Shown: in pieces, positions 37,159 to 46,369 of the stretch
How the letters are laid out: the number at the start of each line of letters is the position of its first letter
How positions within the stretch are numbered: the stretch's first letter is position 1
From: Salinivenus iranica
GTDB taxonomy: Bacteria > Bacteroidota > Rhodothermia > Rhodothermales > Salinibacteraceae
Reading direction: 5' to 3'
Assembly: GCA_002894665.1 (NCBI GenBank)
Contig: NCRB01000004.1
Location: 1-64,000, forward strand
Length of the DNA: 64,000 nucleotides
Made by a program: the position numbers and the translations under genes
The notes under the pieces: generated by a model
The model's input: the letters and a program-made list of their open reading frames with translations, nothing else
What the model was told of the DNA's origin: nothing
Database searches by the model: none

Positions 37159-38436
37159 ATGGTGTCTCCCTTCCGTCCCGACACGGGGGCTTTTTGGGCC
37201 CTTCTCCTCGCGGTGGGCCTGCTCGCGACCGGCTGCGGCACCGACACGCGCCCCCCGGTGCGCACCGGCGCCGAGGTCCTGGCGGCGAACAATTTCGCGG
37301 CGCTGCAGGGCGAGCGCGTCGGGCTGATCGTCAACCACACGGCCCGGGTGGACACCGCGCACCTCATCGATCGGGTCGCCCGGGCGCCCACCGTGGAGTT
37401 GGGCACGATCTTCGCCCCCGAGCACGGCCTTCGCGGGACGGCGGGGGCGGGCCAGGCGGTCGAGAGCGGGCGCGACCCGCGCACCGGCACGCCCGTCCAC
37501 AGCCTCTACGGGGACACGCGCCGCCCTACGCAGGAGATGCTGGCGGGGCTCGACGCCCTCGTGTTCGACGTACAGGACGTGGGGGCGCGCTTCTACACCT
37601 ACACGACCACCATGGGCCTTGCGATGCAGGCCGCCGCCGAGGCCAACGTCCGCTTCGTGGTGCTTGATCGGCCCAATCCCCTCGGCGGCACCTACACGTC
37701 CGGCTTCGTGCTGGACCCCGACCACGAGTCGTTTGTCGGGCGCTACCCCATTCCCGTGGCCCACGGCCTGACCGTCGGCGAGCTGACCCGCCTCGTCAAA
37801 GGCAAACGGATGCTTCCGGGGCTCGACTCGCTGTCCCTCTCCGTCGTTAACCTCGACGGCTGGGACCGCGCCATGCGGTGGCCCGACACGGGGCGCGACT
37901 GGACGCCCCCCAGTCCGAATCTCCCGACCTGGGAAACCGCCCTCGTCTACCCCGGCATGGCGTTCTTTGAGGCCGTGGATGTGAACGAAGGACGGGGCAC
38001 GGCGCATCCTTTTCTCCAGATTGGGCTCCCGTGGCCCGCGAGCGAAGTACAGGCGGTGGTGGACACCCTCCGGGGCCGTTCGCTGCCAGGGATCGCCGTC
38101 GACACCACTCAGTACACGCCGCAGCCCCGAACGGGCGCCCCCACCCCTCGATACGAGGGGCACTCCCTCCATGGGCTCCGACTGCGCATCACCGACCGGA
38201 CGGCCGTCCGCCCCGTCGAGCTGGGCATTCACACCCTCCATGCCACCTATCAGCAGGCGCAGGTGCGGGGCGACTCGGCTTTCATTCAGCGCCCCACCCA
38301 CCTCGACCGCCTGGCCGGCACCGACCGGCTCCGCCGGCTCCTCCGCCAGGGAGCTTCTCCATCCAACATCGTTGAGTCGTGGCAGGCCAGCGTCGATCGG
38401 TTTCGCGAAGAAAGAGGGCCGTCTCTCCTGTACTGA
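37159..38436 (+). CDS. NamZ-like exo-beta-N-acetylmuramidase (DUF1343) lipoprotein
   Basis: 425 residues with signal and lipobox (VGLLATGC, Cys at about 26), placing it in the periplasm or outer membrane. The DUF1343 core shows VGLIVNHTARVDTAHLIDRV, FAPEHGLRGTAGAGQ, FDVQDVGARFYTYTTTMG, LDRPNPLGGTY and TWETALVYPGMAFFEAV. The family founder, Bacillus NamZ, releases terminal MurNAc from peptidoglycan fragments. A role in muropeptide recycling fits the nearby PBP4-type carboxypeptidase. Directly downstream of ndk. Confidence 0.88.
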   Translation: MVSPFRPDTGAFWALLLAVGLLATGCGTDTRPPVRTGAEVLAANNFAALQGERVGLIVNHTARVDTAHLIDRVARAPTVELGTIFAPEHGLRGTAGAGQAVESGRDPRTGTPVHSLYGDTRRPTQEMLAGLDALVFDVQDVGARFYTYTTTMGLAMQAAAEANVRFVVLDRPNPLGGTYTSGFVLDPDHESFVGRYPIPVAHGLTVGELTRLVKGKRMLPGLDSLSLSVVNLDGWDRAMRWPDTGRDWTPPSPNLPTWETALVYPGMAFFEAVDVNEGRGTAHPFLQIGLPWPASEVQAVVDTLRGRSLPGIAVDTTQYTPQPRTGAPTPRYEGHSLHGLRLRITDRTAVRPVELGIHTLHATYQQAQVRGDSAFIQRPTHLDRLAGTDRLRRLLRQGASPSNIVESWQASVDRFREERGPSLLY

Positions 38437-38471
38437 CCGCGCCAGGCCGTGGATGCCCCGCTGACGGCGCC

Positions 38472-38714
38472 TTACGCGTCCGCGGCGTCCGCCTCGTCGT
38501 CGGGCCACCAGAGCAGGCCGTACCCAACTACCGCGTAGCCCGCAAGAATGAGCAGCGGCGATACCGTCAGCGAAACGAAGCCCAAAAACTCACCCTCCAG
38601 ATACATCGCCGTGAACCCGACCACGATGAGCAACAATCCTCCCAAAAGCAGCAGGTAGTTGCGCTTTTCGAAGACGAGCGCTCGTCGCCGCTTCTGCTTC
38701 GAAGACTTGGGCAT
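38472..38714 (-). CDS. Small membrane protein, DUF3098-like
   Basis: 80 residues from MPKSSKQKRRRALVFEKRNY (38714); longer frames upstream overlap the divergent gene's leader. Basic N-terminus, then two membrane helices: LLLLGGLLLIVVGFTAMYL, and PLLILAGYAVVGYGLLWW preceded by LGFVSLTVS. The N-in hairpin with F(E)K-NY before helix 1 and SPLLILAGY in helix 2 resembles DUF3098, a small protein typical of Bacteroidota, often near cell-division or undecaprenol genes. Function unknown. Confidence 0.75.
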   Translation of the reverse strand: MPKSSKQKRRRALVFEKRNYLLLLGGLLLIVVGFTAMYLEGEFLGFVSLTVSPLLILAGYAVVGYGLLWWPDDEADAADA

Positions 38715-38860
38715 AATCAGAGAACAACACGACAATTCAAAAAAAGATGAGGGCCCCGCCCTCCCTAAGCGCGGCCCGATTTTGCGTGACGGAGCGGAAA
38801 CCAAGGGGCGCGGCGAAAGGTTCCAGTTTCTTGCACGCTTTTGCCCCACTCCCCACTCGT

Positions 38861-40306
38861 ATGCGTCGCTCCTGGCTGCTCGTCTCGTTCGTCTGCGTCG
38901 CCGTGGTCCTTGGCGGCATGGGCCCCGCCTCGACCGCTCCTCCGCTGAGCGACCGCATCGACACGCTGCTGCAGCGCTGGCAGGCCAACGACGCCTTTTG
39001 GGGCGTGAGCATCTACGATGTGGACACGGGCGAGATGCTCTACAGCCGAAACGCGGAGCGCGGCTTCCTCCCGGCCTCCAACCAGAAGCTGGTCACCACC
39101 GCGGCGGCGCTCGACCTGCTCGGGGGCACGCACCGCTACGAGACGACGCTCCATTTCGACGGCACGACGGAGGGGGCCGTACTGCGCGGCGACTTGATGC
39201 TGGACGGCAGCGGCGACCCCACCTTTGGCAGTTTGGAGATGCGCAGCCCCGATCCGCTGAAAGCCTGGGCGGAGCGCCTGGCGGAGATGGGGGTGGAGCG
39301 GATTGAGGGCCGCCTGATCGGCAACGACAACGCCTTCGACGACCGCCCCTACCCCGACGGCTGGACGGTCAACTACATTACCCGCCAGAAGGGGCGCCAC
39401 CTGGGGGCCAGTGCCGGGGCCCTGTCGTACCGGGACAACGTCGTTCCCGTCACCATCGACGCCACGAGCCCCGGCGAGCCCCCTCGGGCGGCCGTCCACC
39501 CCCCAGAGATCGTGTCGCTGGACAACCAGGCCACCACCAGCGCACGCTGGCGGGGCAGCACCCTGCAGGTCGAGCGCACCTTCTCCACGAACGAGCTGGT
39601 CCTGACCGGCTCCGTCGCCCGCTCCTACGACGGCAGCCTTGCGGTGCCCGTCAGCAATCCGACGCACTTCACCCTCCGGAGCTTCCAGCATCACCTCGAA
39701 GAGGCGGGGATCAAAACAGACCTGGACCTGGTGGACATCGACACCCTCGAAGACGCCCCGGCGCGCACGTCGCCCCTCTTCGTGTCGCACTCCCCCCCGC
39801 TCGCCGAGATCGTCTCCGTCATCAACAAGGAAAGCAACAATTTTTACGCCGAGCAGGTCTTCCGAAGCTTTGGCTGGGGCGGGTCCACACGTGGGGCGGC
39901 CCGCCGGACCGAATCCTTCCTGCGCAGGGCCGATGTGGACCCTCGGACCGTGCGCATTTCGGACGGCTCGGGCCTCTCGCGCAAAAACCTGATCACCCCA
40001 CGGGCCCTGGCCAAGCTGCTGGCCCACATGGCCGACCACTCCGAACGCGACGCGTTTCAGTCCTCACTCGCCCGGGGCGGGGAGCGCAACACCACCCTCA
40101 ACTACCGGCTGGACGGGGGCGTGTCGGCCAAGACGGGCTCGCTTGAATTCGTACGGGCCCTTAGCGGCTACACCGAGCGCCCCAACGGAAACCAGGTCGC
40201 GTTCGTCCTCTTCGCCAACAACTACACCGGGCCGTCCTATCAGATTACGGAGACCATCGACGCCGTGGTCGAGGCCATCCGCTCCGTCCCCCGCGTAGCG
40301 TCCTGA
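38861..40306 (+). CDS. dacB: D-alanyl-D-alanine carboxypeptidase/endopeptidase (PBP4, peptidase S13)
   Basis: 481 residues from MRRSWLLVSFVCVAVVLGG (38861), a clear Sec signal peptide; the 38-codon extension upstream is noise. Penicillin-binding motifs: SxxK in ASNQKLVTTAAALD (Ser73, Lys76), SxN in NKESNNFYAEQVFRS, and KTG in SAKTGSLEFVRALSGY. The PBP4-type insertion between motifs 1 and 2 is present (YRDNVVPVTIDATSPGEPP). It trims stem peptides or cuts cross-links in the periplasm. Upstream of mreD, 34 bases apart. Confidence 0.94.
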   Translation: MRRSWLLVSFVCVAVVLGGMGPASTAPPLSDRIDTLLQRWQANDAFWGVSIYDVDTGEMLYSRNAERGFLPASNQKLVTTAAALDLLGGTHRYETTLHFDGTTEGAVLRGDLMLDGSGDPTFGSLEMRSPDPLKAWAERLAEMGVERIEGRLIGNDNAFDDRPYPDGWTVNYITRQKGRHLGASAGALSYRDNVVPVTIDATSPGEPPRAAVHPPEIVSLDNQATTSARWRGSTLQVERTFSTNELVLTGSVARSYDGSLAVPVSNPTHFTLRSFQHHLEEAGIKTDLDLVDIDTLEDAPARTSPLFVSHSPPLAEIVSVINKESNNFYAEQVFRSFGWGGSTRGAARRTESFLRRADVDPRTVRISDGSGLSRKNLITPRALAKLLAHMADHSERDAFQSSLARGGERNTTLNYRLDGGVSAKTGSLEFVRALSGYTERPNGNQVAFVLFANNYTGPSYQITETIDAVVEAIRSVPRVAS

Positions 40307-40340
40307 TTCGCCCGGTTTTTCGCTCGTCTCGCCCGTCGGC

Positions 40341-40808
40341 ATGTCCGCCTCCGCCCGCCGCCTCCTTGTCGCCCTCGGTGTATTCGTCCTTCAGTGGCTC
40401 ATCCTGGGCCGGCTTCGGCTCTGGGGCGCGTACCCCGACGCCGTCCTGCTCTTCCTCGCGTGGTATGCCCTGCGCGAGGGGCGACAGCGCGGCACCCTCA
40501 CCGGATTCGCCCTCGGGGCCCTGATGGACGTGGTCTACGGCACCTGGGGCATCCACATGTTCGTAAAGACGCTGGTCGGGTTCAGCGTTGGGTCGTTCGC
40601 GATCGACGAGCGGGCCGCCCTCCTCATCCGCCCGCTCCAGGCCGTGCTGGGCAGCCTGGCCGTGGCCCTCCTCCACAACGGCCTGCTCGTGGTGCTGCTG
40701 GCCCTCCAGACGGAGGCGACGATCGGATTCCTAATTTACGGGCTGTGGCTGGGCTCGGCCGCCTACACCGCCGCCGTGGGGTACCTCACGTCTCTCTTCA
40801 TGCAGTAG
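40341..40808 (+). CDS. mreD: Rod-shape-determining protein MreD
   Basis: 155 residues and five to six membrane helices with almost no loops. YPDAVLLFLAWYALREGR and TGFALGALMDVVYGTWGIHM match the MreD pattern (D-x-x-G-x-x-x-G in the centre). MreD is an integral partner of MreC and PBP2 in the elongation machinery. MreB and MreC are not in the window, so it is displaced from the usual mreBCD order. Follows dacB after 34 bases, both acting on peptidoglycan. Call rests on size and helix pattern. Confidence 0.8.
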   Translation: MSASARRLLVALGVFVLQWLILGRLRLWGAYPDAVLLFLAWYALREGRQRGTLTGFALGALMDVVYGTWGIHMFVKTLVGFSVGSFAIDERAALLIRPLQAVLGSLAVALLHNGLLVVLLALQTEATIGFLIYGLWLGSAAYTAAVGYLTSLFMQ

Positions 40809-40809
40809 A

Positions 40810-40845
40810 GCGCATGCCGTAGGGCGCATGCCGCAGGGCGCGTCC
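40810..40845. repeat. Tandem 14-base repeat between mreD and dapA
   Basis: Two near-identical 14-base units (GCGCATGCCGTAGG at 40810-40823 and GCGCATGCCGCAGG at 40824-40837) plus a partial third unit fill the 36-base gap between the convergent mreD and dapA stop codons. Fourteen is twice the 7-base period of the inverted-repeat elements elsewhere. Confidence 0.6.
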
Positions 40846-41753
40846 TACGCCGCGGCCACGTCCAGGAAGTCGTCGAAGGCCGCCAGGACGCGCTGCCGCA
40901 CCGGGGCCCGTTCGTCCAGGGCCACGAGGGGGAGGCGCACGTGCGGTTCCATCCACCCCATCGCCGCGCACACGTCCTTGATCGGGATGGGATTCGTTTC
41001 CAGGAAGCACGCCCGCATGGCTGGCAGCAGCTCAAAATGCTTCTCGCGGGCCGCGGCGAGGTCGCCCGCGCGGGCCGCCGCCACCATCGCACGCGTGGGC
41101 TCCGGCAGGGCGTTGGCGACGACGGACACGACGCCGTCGCCCCCCATGGCCAGAATGGGAAGCGTCATCTCGTCGTCTCCGGAGTAGACCCCAAACCCCT
41201 CGGGCCGATGCTGCAGAATATCCCCGATCTGCTCAAGGTCGCCGGAGGCCTCCTTCACCCCCACCACCTGCGGCACCTCCTCCGCGAGGTGCAGCGTCGT
41301 TTCGGCCTTCACGTTGAAGCCGGTCCGGCCGGGCACGTTGTAGAGGATGAGGGGCGCGTCGGCCGCCGCGGCGATCGTCTCGACGTGCGCCACGAAGCCG
41401 TCCTGGGGCGGCTTGTTGTAGTAGGGCCCCACCACCAGCAGGCCGTCCGCCCCGGCCGCCACGGCCGCCTCCGAGAAGCGCACACTCTCGTCGGTGTTGT
41501 TGGTGCCCGTGCCCACGATGACGGGCACGCGTCCGTCCGCCGTCTCGACTGCACAATCCACAAGTCGACGGCGCTCCTCGGCGGTCACGGTCGGGTTTTC
41601 GCCCGTGGTGCCCAGCACCACGAGGCCCGACACCCCGCCGGTGATCTGTCGCTCAATCAGATCGCAAAAGGCGGCCTCATCAATCTCGTCGTCGGCCGTG
41701 AAGGGAGTCACGAGCGCAGGGGCCACCCCGCGGAAAAAGAGGTCGTCGGCCAT
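40845..41753 (-). CDS. dapA: 4-hydroxy-tetrahydrodipicolinate synthase
   Basis: 302 residues from MADDLFFRGVAPALVTPFT (41753); an upstream extension to 41903 overlaps dapB sequence. Signatures: LVVLGTTGENPTVTAEER, LLVVGPYYNKPPQDGF, ILYNVPGRTGFNVKAET (proton-relay Tyr) and the Schiff-base Lys in VGVKEASGDLEQI. Condenses pyruvate with aspartate semialdehyde, the first step of lysine/meso-diaminopimelate synthesis. Followed on the same strand by dapB upstream (40-base gap), making a dapB-dapA pair. Confidence 0.96.
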   Translation of the reverse strand: MADDLFFRGVAPALVTPFTADDEIDEAAFCDLIERQITGGVSGLVVLGTTGENPTVTAEERRRLVDCAVETADGRVPVIVGTGTNNTDESVRFSEAAVAAGADGLLVVGPYYNKPPQDGFVAHVETIAAAADAPLILYNVPGRTGFNVKAETTLHLAEEVPQVVGVKEASGDLEQIGDILQHRPEGFGVYSGDDEMTLPILAMGGDGVVSVVANALPEPTRAMVAAARAGDLAAAREKHFELLPAMRACFLETNPIPIKDVCAAMGWMEPHVRLPLVALDERAPVRQRVLAAFDDFLDVAAA

Positions 41754-41793
41754 CGGTCGGGAAGAGGGATTGTTAGAAGGTCGCGCGTCGGTG

Positions 41794-42549
41794 CTACGTG
41801 GACGGGGCCGCGTCGGCGAGCCAGTCCGACAGCATGTCGTCGAGGGTGAAGAGGCCCGATCGGCCCTGAATCCACTCGGCGGCCCGGACCGCCCCCACCG
41901 CAAAGCCGCGTCGGCCCTTGGCCCGGTGCCGGAAGGCGATGCGGTCGAAGGGGCTGTCGAAGCTCACCGTGTGCTCCCCGTGAACGGTGCCCGCCCGGGT
42001 AGCCGTGACGTGAACGGCGGACGGATCGATCCGCCCGTGCTGCGTCTCCGGTTCCACGTGGTCCTTTCGTTCCAGTCCCTTCACCACATGCTCCCCCAGC
42101 ATGGTCGCCGTGCCGCTGGGGCTATCGGCCTTTTGGGTGTGGTGCGTCTCCTGAACGAAGGCGTCGTAGTCCTCCAGCTCATCGAGAAGCGGCAGGGCGG
42201 CCTCCAGGGCCGTTCGGAGCACGGCGACGCCCACCGAAAAGTTGGGCGCGTAGAGCAGGCTCGCCCCGTGCTCCTGTACCCACCCCTCCACGGCATCGAG
42301 CTCGTCATACCATCCGGTGGTCCCCACCACCGCCGGCAGGTTCCACTCGCAGTACCGGCGAAGGTGATCGAGGGCGCACCCTGGAAGCGAAAAATCCACG
42401 GCCACGTCCACGTCCGAGAGGGCGGACGGGTCGGCGTCTTCGAAGGGGCGCCCGGAATCAAAGCGGGGCCCAATCGTGTGTCCCTGGTCGGTCGCCACCT
42501 CCGCGACGGCCTGTCCCATTTGTCCGGTGCCCACGAGTGCAAGAACCAT
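41794..42549 (-). CDS. dapB: 4-hydroxy-tetrahydrodipicolinate reductase
   Basis: 251 residues from MVLALVGTGQMGQAVAEVA (42549), the NAD(P)-binding start of DapB. Other signatures: VDVAVDFSLPG region, AVVGTTGWYDELDAVE, LLYAPNFSVGVAVLRTA, ETHHTQKADSPSGTA (catalytic His and Lys) and VHVTATRAGTVHGEHTVSF. Reduces the DapA product in the DAP pathway. Upstream of dapA in the same direction with a 40-base gap. About 220 bp separates its start from tRNA-Ala. The longer 5' frame to 42687 is unlikely to be translated. Confidence 0.96.
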   Translation of the reverse strand: MVLALVGTGQMGQAVAEVATDQGHTIGPRFDSGRPFEDADPSALSDVDVAVDFSLPGCALDHLRRYCEWNLPAVVGTTGWYDELDAVEGWVQEHGASLLYAPNFSVGVAVLRTALEAALPLLDELEDYDAFVQETHHTQKADSPSGTATMLGEHVVKGLERKDHVEPETQHGRIDPSAVHVTATRAGTVHGEHTVSFDSPFDRIAFRHRAKGRRGFAVGAVRAAEWIQGRSGLFTLDDMLSDWLADAAPST

Positions 42550-42768
42550 GTGAAGGAAAACCGATAAACGAGAGAAACGACGAAAGCGGTCGTGCCGGGA
42601 CCTCCTTGTAAGGGCGACGGCGGCCAGTATTCCGGCCGCAAATTTTTGTGAAATGGGCAGCTCCACTGCGGAGCGTGGAACGTCCACAGTTGGCGCATGT
42701 AGATCGCACTGGAACGCGAGAGATCACCCGCTGAGGGACTCTCGCCCCGATGCCCCCACGGGCGCATC

Positions 42769-42844
<76 letters not shown>

Positions 42845-42862
42845 CAACATGTTGGCTTTTTT

Positions 42863-42921
42863 GATGCCCCGGGCTGCGCCCCCTCCCTCCCCGCCCCGCA
42901 GTCCCGGGGCATCTTTTTTTG
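42863..42921 (+). terminator. Intrinsic terminator after tRNA-Ala
   Basis: Perfect 11-base arms GATGCCCCGGG (42863-42873) and CCCGGGGCATC (42903-42913), with an inner CTGCG/CGCAG extension, followed by a run of T from 42914. Typical GC-rich terminator for a single-gene tRNA transcript. Confidence 0.85.
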
Positions 42922-43137
42922 CCCGTCCGGCGGCCGCGGCCCCTCCCCTCCTCACCGGGGTCGGAAGCGCTTCCAACAATTCTTCGTCGTTTCTGTAGCA
43001 GAAATGTGCGCCGGAAGTCCTACGGCGTTGTATCCTCTCCCGGCTACCGTTTACCTTAGAACTCTCCTCTCCCGTAGACGGGAGCCGGAGCGCATCCATT
43101 TGTCCGTGTCCGTCGCATTATCTCGTTCCGATACCCC

Positions 43138-44220
43138 ATGGCCCAGACACCCCTCACCCGCATCGCCGACCTGCTCGGCGACGAAGCCGACGACCTCCTC
43201 AACCACACCTGTGACACCATCCCGAAGAAGGACCTGCACCTCCCGGGCGGCGACTTCGTGGATCGCGTGTGGCACGACTCCGACCGCAACCCGCGCGTCC
43301 TCCGCTCGCTCCAGCAGCTCTTCGACCACGGCCGGCTGAGCGGCTCCGGCTACCTCTCCATCCTGCCGGTCGACCAGGGCATCGAGCACTCCGCCGGCAC
43401 CAGCTTCGCCCCGAACCCGATCTACTTCGACCCCGAGAACATCGTGAAGCTGGCGATGGAGGGGGGCTGCAACGCGGTCGCCTCCACGTACGGCGTGCTC
43501 GGCTCGATCGCCCGCAAGTACGCCCACAAGATTCCCTTCATCCTGAAGGTCAACCACAGCGAGCTGCTTAGCTACCCCAACCGCTACGACCAGGTGCCCT
43601 ACGCCCAGGTCGAGGACGCCTACGACATGGGCTGCGTCGGCATCGGCGCCACCGTGTACTGGGGCTCTGAGGAGTCGAATCGCCAGCTGCAGGAGATCTC
43701 GAAGATGTTCTCCTACGCCCACGAGCTGGGCATGGCGACCATCCTGTGGTGCTACGTGCGCAACAAGTCGTTCGTCATCAACGGCACCAACTACGAGGCC
43801 TCCGCCGACCTCACCGGACAGGCCAACCACCTCGGCGCCACCATCGAGGCCGACATCATCAAGGCCAAGCAGCCCACCGTCAACGGCGGGTACAAGGCCG
43901 TGCAGGAGAACCTCGACGGGGGCTACGCCAAGGACGCCTCGGGCGTGTACGAGAACTTGACGACCGACCACCCGATCGACCTGACGCGCTACCAGGTCGC
44001 AAACAACTACATGGGCCGCTGCGGGCTCATCAACTCGGGCGGCGCCAGCGGCGAAAACGACCTGGAGCAGGTCGTGCGCACCGCCGTGATCAACAAGCGC
44101 GCCGGCGGCATGGGCCTCATCACTGGACGCAAGTCGTTCCAGAAGCCGATGGAGGACGGCGTCGAGATTCTGAACGCGATCCAGGACGTCTACCTCAACG
44201 ACGACATCACCGTCGCGTAG
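43138..44220 (+). CDS. fbaB: Class I fructose-bisphosphate aldolase (FbaB/DhnA type)
   Basis: 360 residues. Signatures of the archaeal-type/DhnA class I aldolase: [72 protein letters not shown] (Schiff-base Lys region) and the phosphate-binding [13 protein letters not shown] and [15 protein letters not shown]. Reversibly cleaves fructose-1,6-bisphosphate in glycolysis/gluconeogenesis. Preceded by an about 215-bp gap after the tRNA terminator; a hairpin (GAGGGCG/CGCCCTC) lies 30 bases after its stop. Confidence 0.95.
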   Translation: MAQTPLTRIADLLGDEADDLLNHTCDTIPKKDLHLPGGDFVDRVWHDSDRNPRVLRSLQQLFDHGRLSGSGYLSILPVDQGIEHSAGTSFAPNPIYFDPENIVKLAMEGGCNAVASTYGVLGSIARKYAHKIPFILKVNHSELLSYPNRYDQVPYAQVEDAYDMGCVGIGATVYWGSEESNRQLQEISKMFSYAHELGMATILWCYVRNKSFVINGTNYEASADLTGQANHLGATIEADIIKAKQPTVNGGYKAVQENLDGGYAKDASGVYENLTTDHPIDLTRYQVANNYMGRCGLINSGGASGENDLEQVVRTAVINKRAGGMGLITGRKSFQKPMEDGVEILNAIQDVYLNDDITVA

Positions 44221-44249
44221 GCCTCGATTGCCATTCTGAACGACAGTTT

Positions 44250-44280
44250 GAGGGCGGCCTCCATCCCGGGGGTCGCCCTC
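44250..44280 (+). terminator. Possible terminator hairpin after fbaB
   Basis: Arms GAGGGCG (44250-44256) and CGCCCTC (44274-44280) with a 17-base loop, but no T-run follows. It could terminate or simply protect the 3' end. Confidence 0.35.
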
Positions 44281-44366
44281 GCTGTATGTTGACGTCCCGC
44301 TGAACTCGACCGCGCCCCTTTGCGTTCGGATGACCCGCTTTCTCGCGCCCACGTCGTCCCCAACGC

Positions 44367-46187
44367 ATGCCCGACGCTGACTCTTCTCCCACGGCCCCCA
44401 ACGGCGCCTCTGCGCCTCCCTCCGATTCCCCCATGCCGTCCGACCTCGCCCCCTACACGACCCACTACCCGTCCTGGGCCCAGGAGCTGGCGCGCAAGTA
44501 CTTCACCAAAACCGTCTCCACCTTCATCCTGCACGGCGACATTCGCGACGTGGTGCCCACGCAGAACCGCGACGGCAACCGCATCTATCCGTCGCTCCGC
44601 CGCTTCCTCACCGACGACCTCTTCGCCGCCCGCGACCTCGTGGTGTTCTACGACCGCAGCGCCGGCATCCACTTCGCCGACGAGGCCTCCAAAAAGGACT
44701 TCAACCGCGCCCTCTCCGGCCACGACACCATCTTCGGCACCGAGTACCAGAAGAACCTGCCGAAGGACCCGCCGCGCGTCTTTTCGCTCCTGGAAAACTA
44801 CTTCCGCCTCCGCCTCTCCGACGGCAAGCGCGTCGCCTGCATCCTCGACTACGCCGAAACGATCGTGCCCATGGCCGAGGCGTCGATGTACTCGGCCGAG
44901 GACCGGCAGGCGCTCGTCTACCTGCAGAAGTGGTCGCGCGAGTCGCTCTTTCTGGAGAACGACTTTACCCTCACGCTCCTCACCGAAAACCTGACGGACC
45001 TGAACCAGCAGTTCGTCCAGAGCCCCCACACGGCCGAAATCCACGTCCCCATCCCCGAGGAGTCGGACCGGCGGCAGTACATCGAGTGGGCCCTCGAGGA
45101 CCGACGCGACACCTTCGACGCGCACTCCGACGTGTCCGGCGCCGCCCTGGCCAGCAACAGCGCCGGCCTCAACTACACCCAGCTCCGCACCATCCTGGCC
45201 GACACGCTGGAGAACAAGAACCGGCTGACGCCCGACACGCTCTCGGACCTCAAGAAGGAGTTCATTGAGGCCGAGGCGTACGGGCTCCTCGAGTTTATCG
45301 AGACCGACAACACGCTCGACCTCGTGGCCGGGCACACCGAGGCGAAACACCACCTCCGCCAGGCCGCCCGCGCGGTGCAGACGGGCCGCCACGAGGTGCT
45401 GCCGATGGGCTACCTGGTGAGCGGCCCCGTCGGCTGCGGCAAAACCTTCCTCATCAACTGCTTCGCCGGCGAAATCGGCATCCCGATGGTGAAGCTGAAG
45501 AACTTCCGCTCGCAGTGGCAGGGCGTAACGGAGGGCAACCTGGAAAAAATCCTGAACCTGCTGGAGGCGATGACGCCGGTGGCCGTGATGATTGACGAGG
45601 CCGACGCCGCCCTCGGCGACCGCGATGCACAGGGCGACAGCGGGGTGAGCCAGCGCGTCTTCTCGCAGATCGTCTCGTTCATGAGCAACCCGAAGCACCG
45701 GGGCCGTGTGATCTTCTTCCTCGTCACGGCCCGCCCCGACCTCATGCCCGTCGACCTGAAGCGGCAGGGCCGAGCCGAGGAGCACCTCTCGCTCTTCTAT
45801 CCGCACACGCGAGCGGATCGGGAGGAGCTGCTGCAGGTGATGATGAACCGGACGGGCGTGGACCTGCCGATGGACGCCGTGCCGCGCGAGCTGCTCGAGG
45901 GCGAGCGCACCTACAGCGGGGCCGACATGGAGGCCGTCCTCACGCGGGCCGCCTTCCGCGCCGCGGGTCAGAACGACGGCCACGTGACGCCCGAGATTCT
46001 GCAGGAGACCGTCAACGACTTCATCCCGCCTACCTACCCCACGGAGGTGGAGCTGCAACAACTGGCCGCGGTGCTGGAGTGCACGAGCCGCGACCTGCTC
46101 CCCGAGCGCTTCCGCCAGATGGACCGGGCGGACGTGGTCGAACGCCTCACCATGCTGAAGCGGCAGGTGGACTCGTCGGTGGTGTGA
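44367..46187 (+). CDS. AAA+ ATPase, Ycf46/FtsH-like core without protease
   Basis: 606 residues. The N-terminal half (to about 310) looks like a degenerate nucleotide-binding unit (KTVSTFILHGDIRDVVP, RVACILDYAETIVPMAE) without a P-loop. The C-terminal AAA module has Walker A GPVGCGKTFLINCFA (about 352), pore-like segment LKNFRSQWQGVTEGNLEKIL, Walker B AVMIDEADAALGD (about 405), a sensor 1 region FFLVTARPDL, and a lid with TYSGADMEAVL. No zinc-protease domain follows. The architecture resembles Ycf46-type ATPases of cyanobacteria. Substrate unknown; probably a protein remodeller. No obvious partner gene. Confidence 0.8.
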   Translation: MPDADSSPTAPNGASAPPSDSPMPSDLAPYTTHYPSWAQELARKYFTKTVSTFILHGDIRDVVPTQNRDGNRIYPSLRRFLTDDLFAARDLVVFYDRSAGIHFADEASKKDFNRALSGHDTIFGTEYQKNLPKDPPRVFSLLENYFRLRLSDGKRVACILDYAETIVPMAEASMYSAEDRQALVYLQKWSRESLFLENDFTLTLLTENLTDLNQQFVQSPHTAEIHVPIPEESDRRQYIEWALEDRRDTFDAHSDVSGAALASNSAGLNYTQLRTILADTLENKNRLTPDTLSDLKKEFIEAEAYGLLEFIETDNTLDLVAGHTEAKHHLRQAARAVQTGRHEVLPMGYLVSGPVGCGKTFLINCFAGEIGIPMVKLKNFRSQWQGVTEGNLEKILNLLEAMTPVAVMIDEADAALGDRDAQGDSGVSQRVFSQIVSFMSNPKHRGRVIFFLVTARPDLMPVDLKRQGRAEEHLSLFYPHTRADREELLQVMMNRTGVDLPMDAVPRELLEGERTYSGADMEAVLTRAAFRAAGQNDGHVTPEILQETVNDFIPPTYPTEVELQQLAAVLECTSRDLLPERFRQMDRADVVERLTMLKRQVDSSVV

Positions 46188-46271
46188 GGCTGCTGTTCAC
46201 CTCGCTTATTATGCCGACCCGTTTACCAGAAGATCGCTCCCGATACCGACACAGCCCTGCCGTTCATGCGC

Positions 46272-46300
46272 TTGACAGGAGTGCCCATTCATCATATGCT
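46272..46300 (+). promoter_or_regulatory. Near-consensus sigma70-type promoter
   Basis: TTGACA at 46272-46277, a 17-base spacer, and TATGCT at 46295-46300. It lies 70 bases upstream of the frameshifted membrane-protein gene and points toward it. Such an enterobacterial-looking promoter is unusual among the GC-rich spacers of this window. Confidence 0.55.
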
Positions 46301-46369
46301 GAACGGATCCGTGATACGACACGGAGGAAGTCCAGATATGATATGTTATGCACACAGGGGTAAAAGAAC

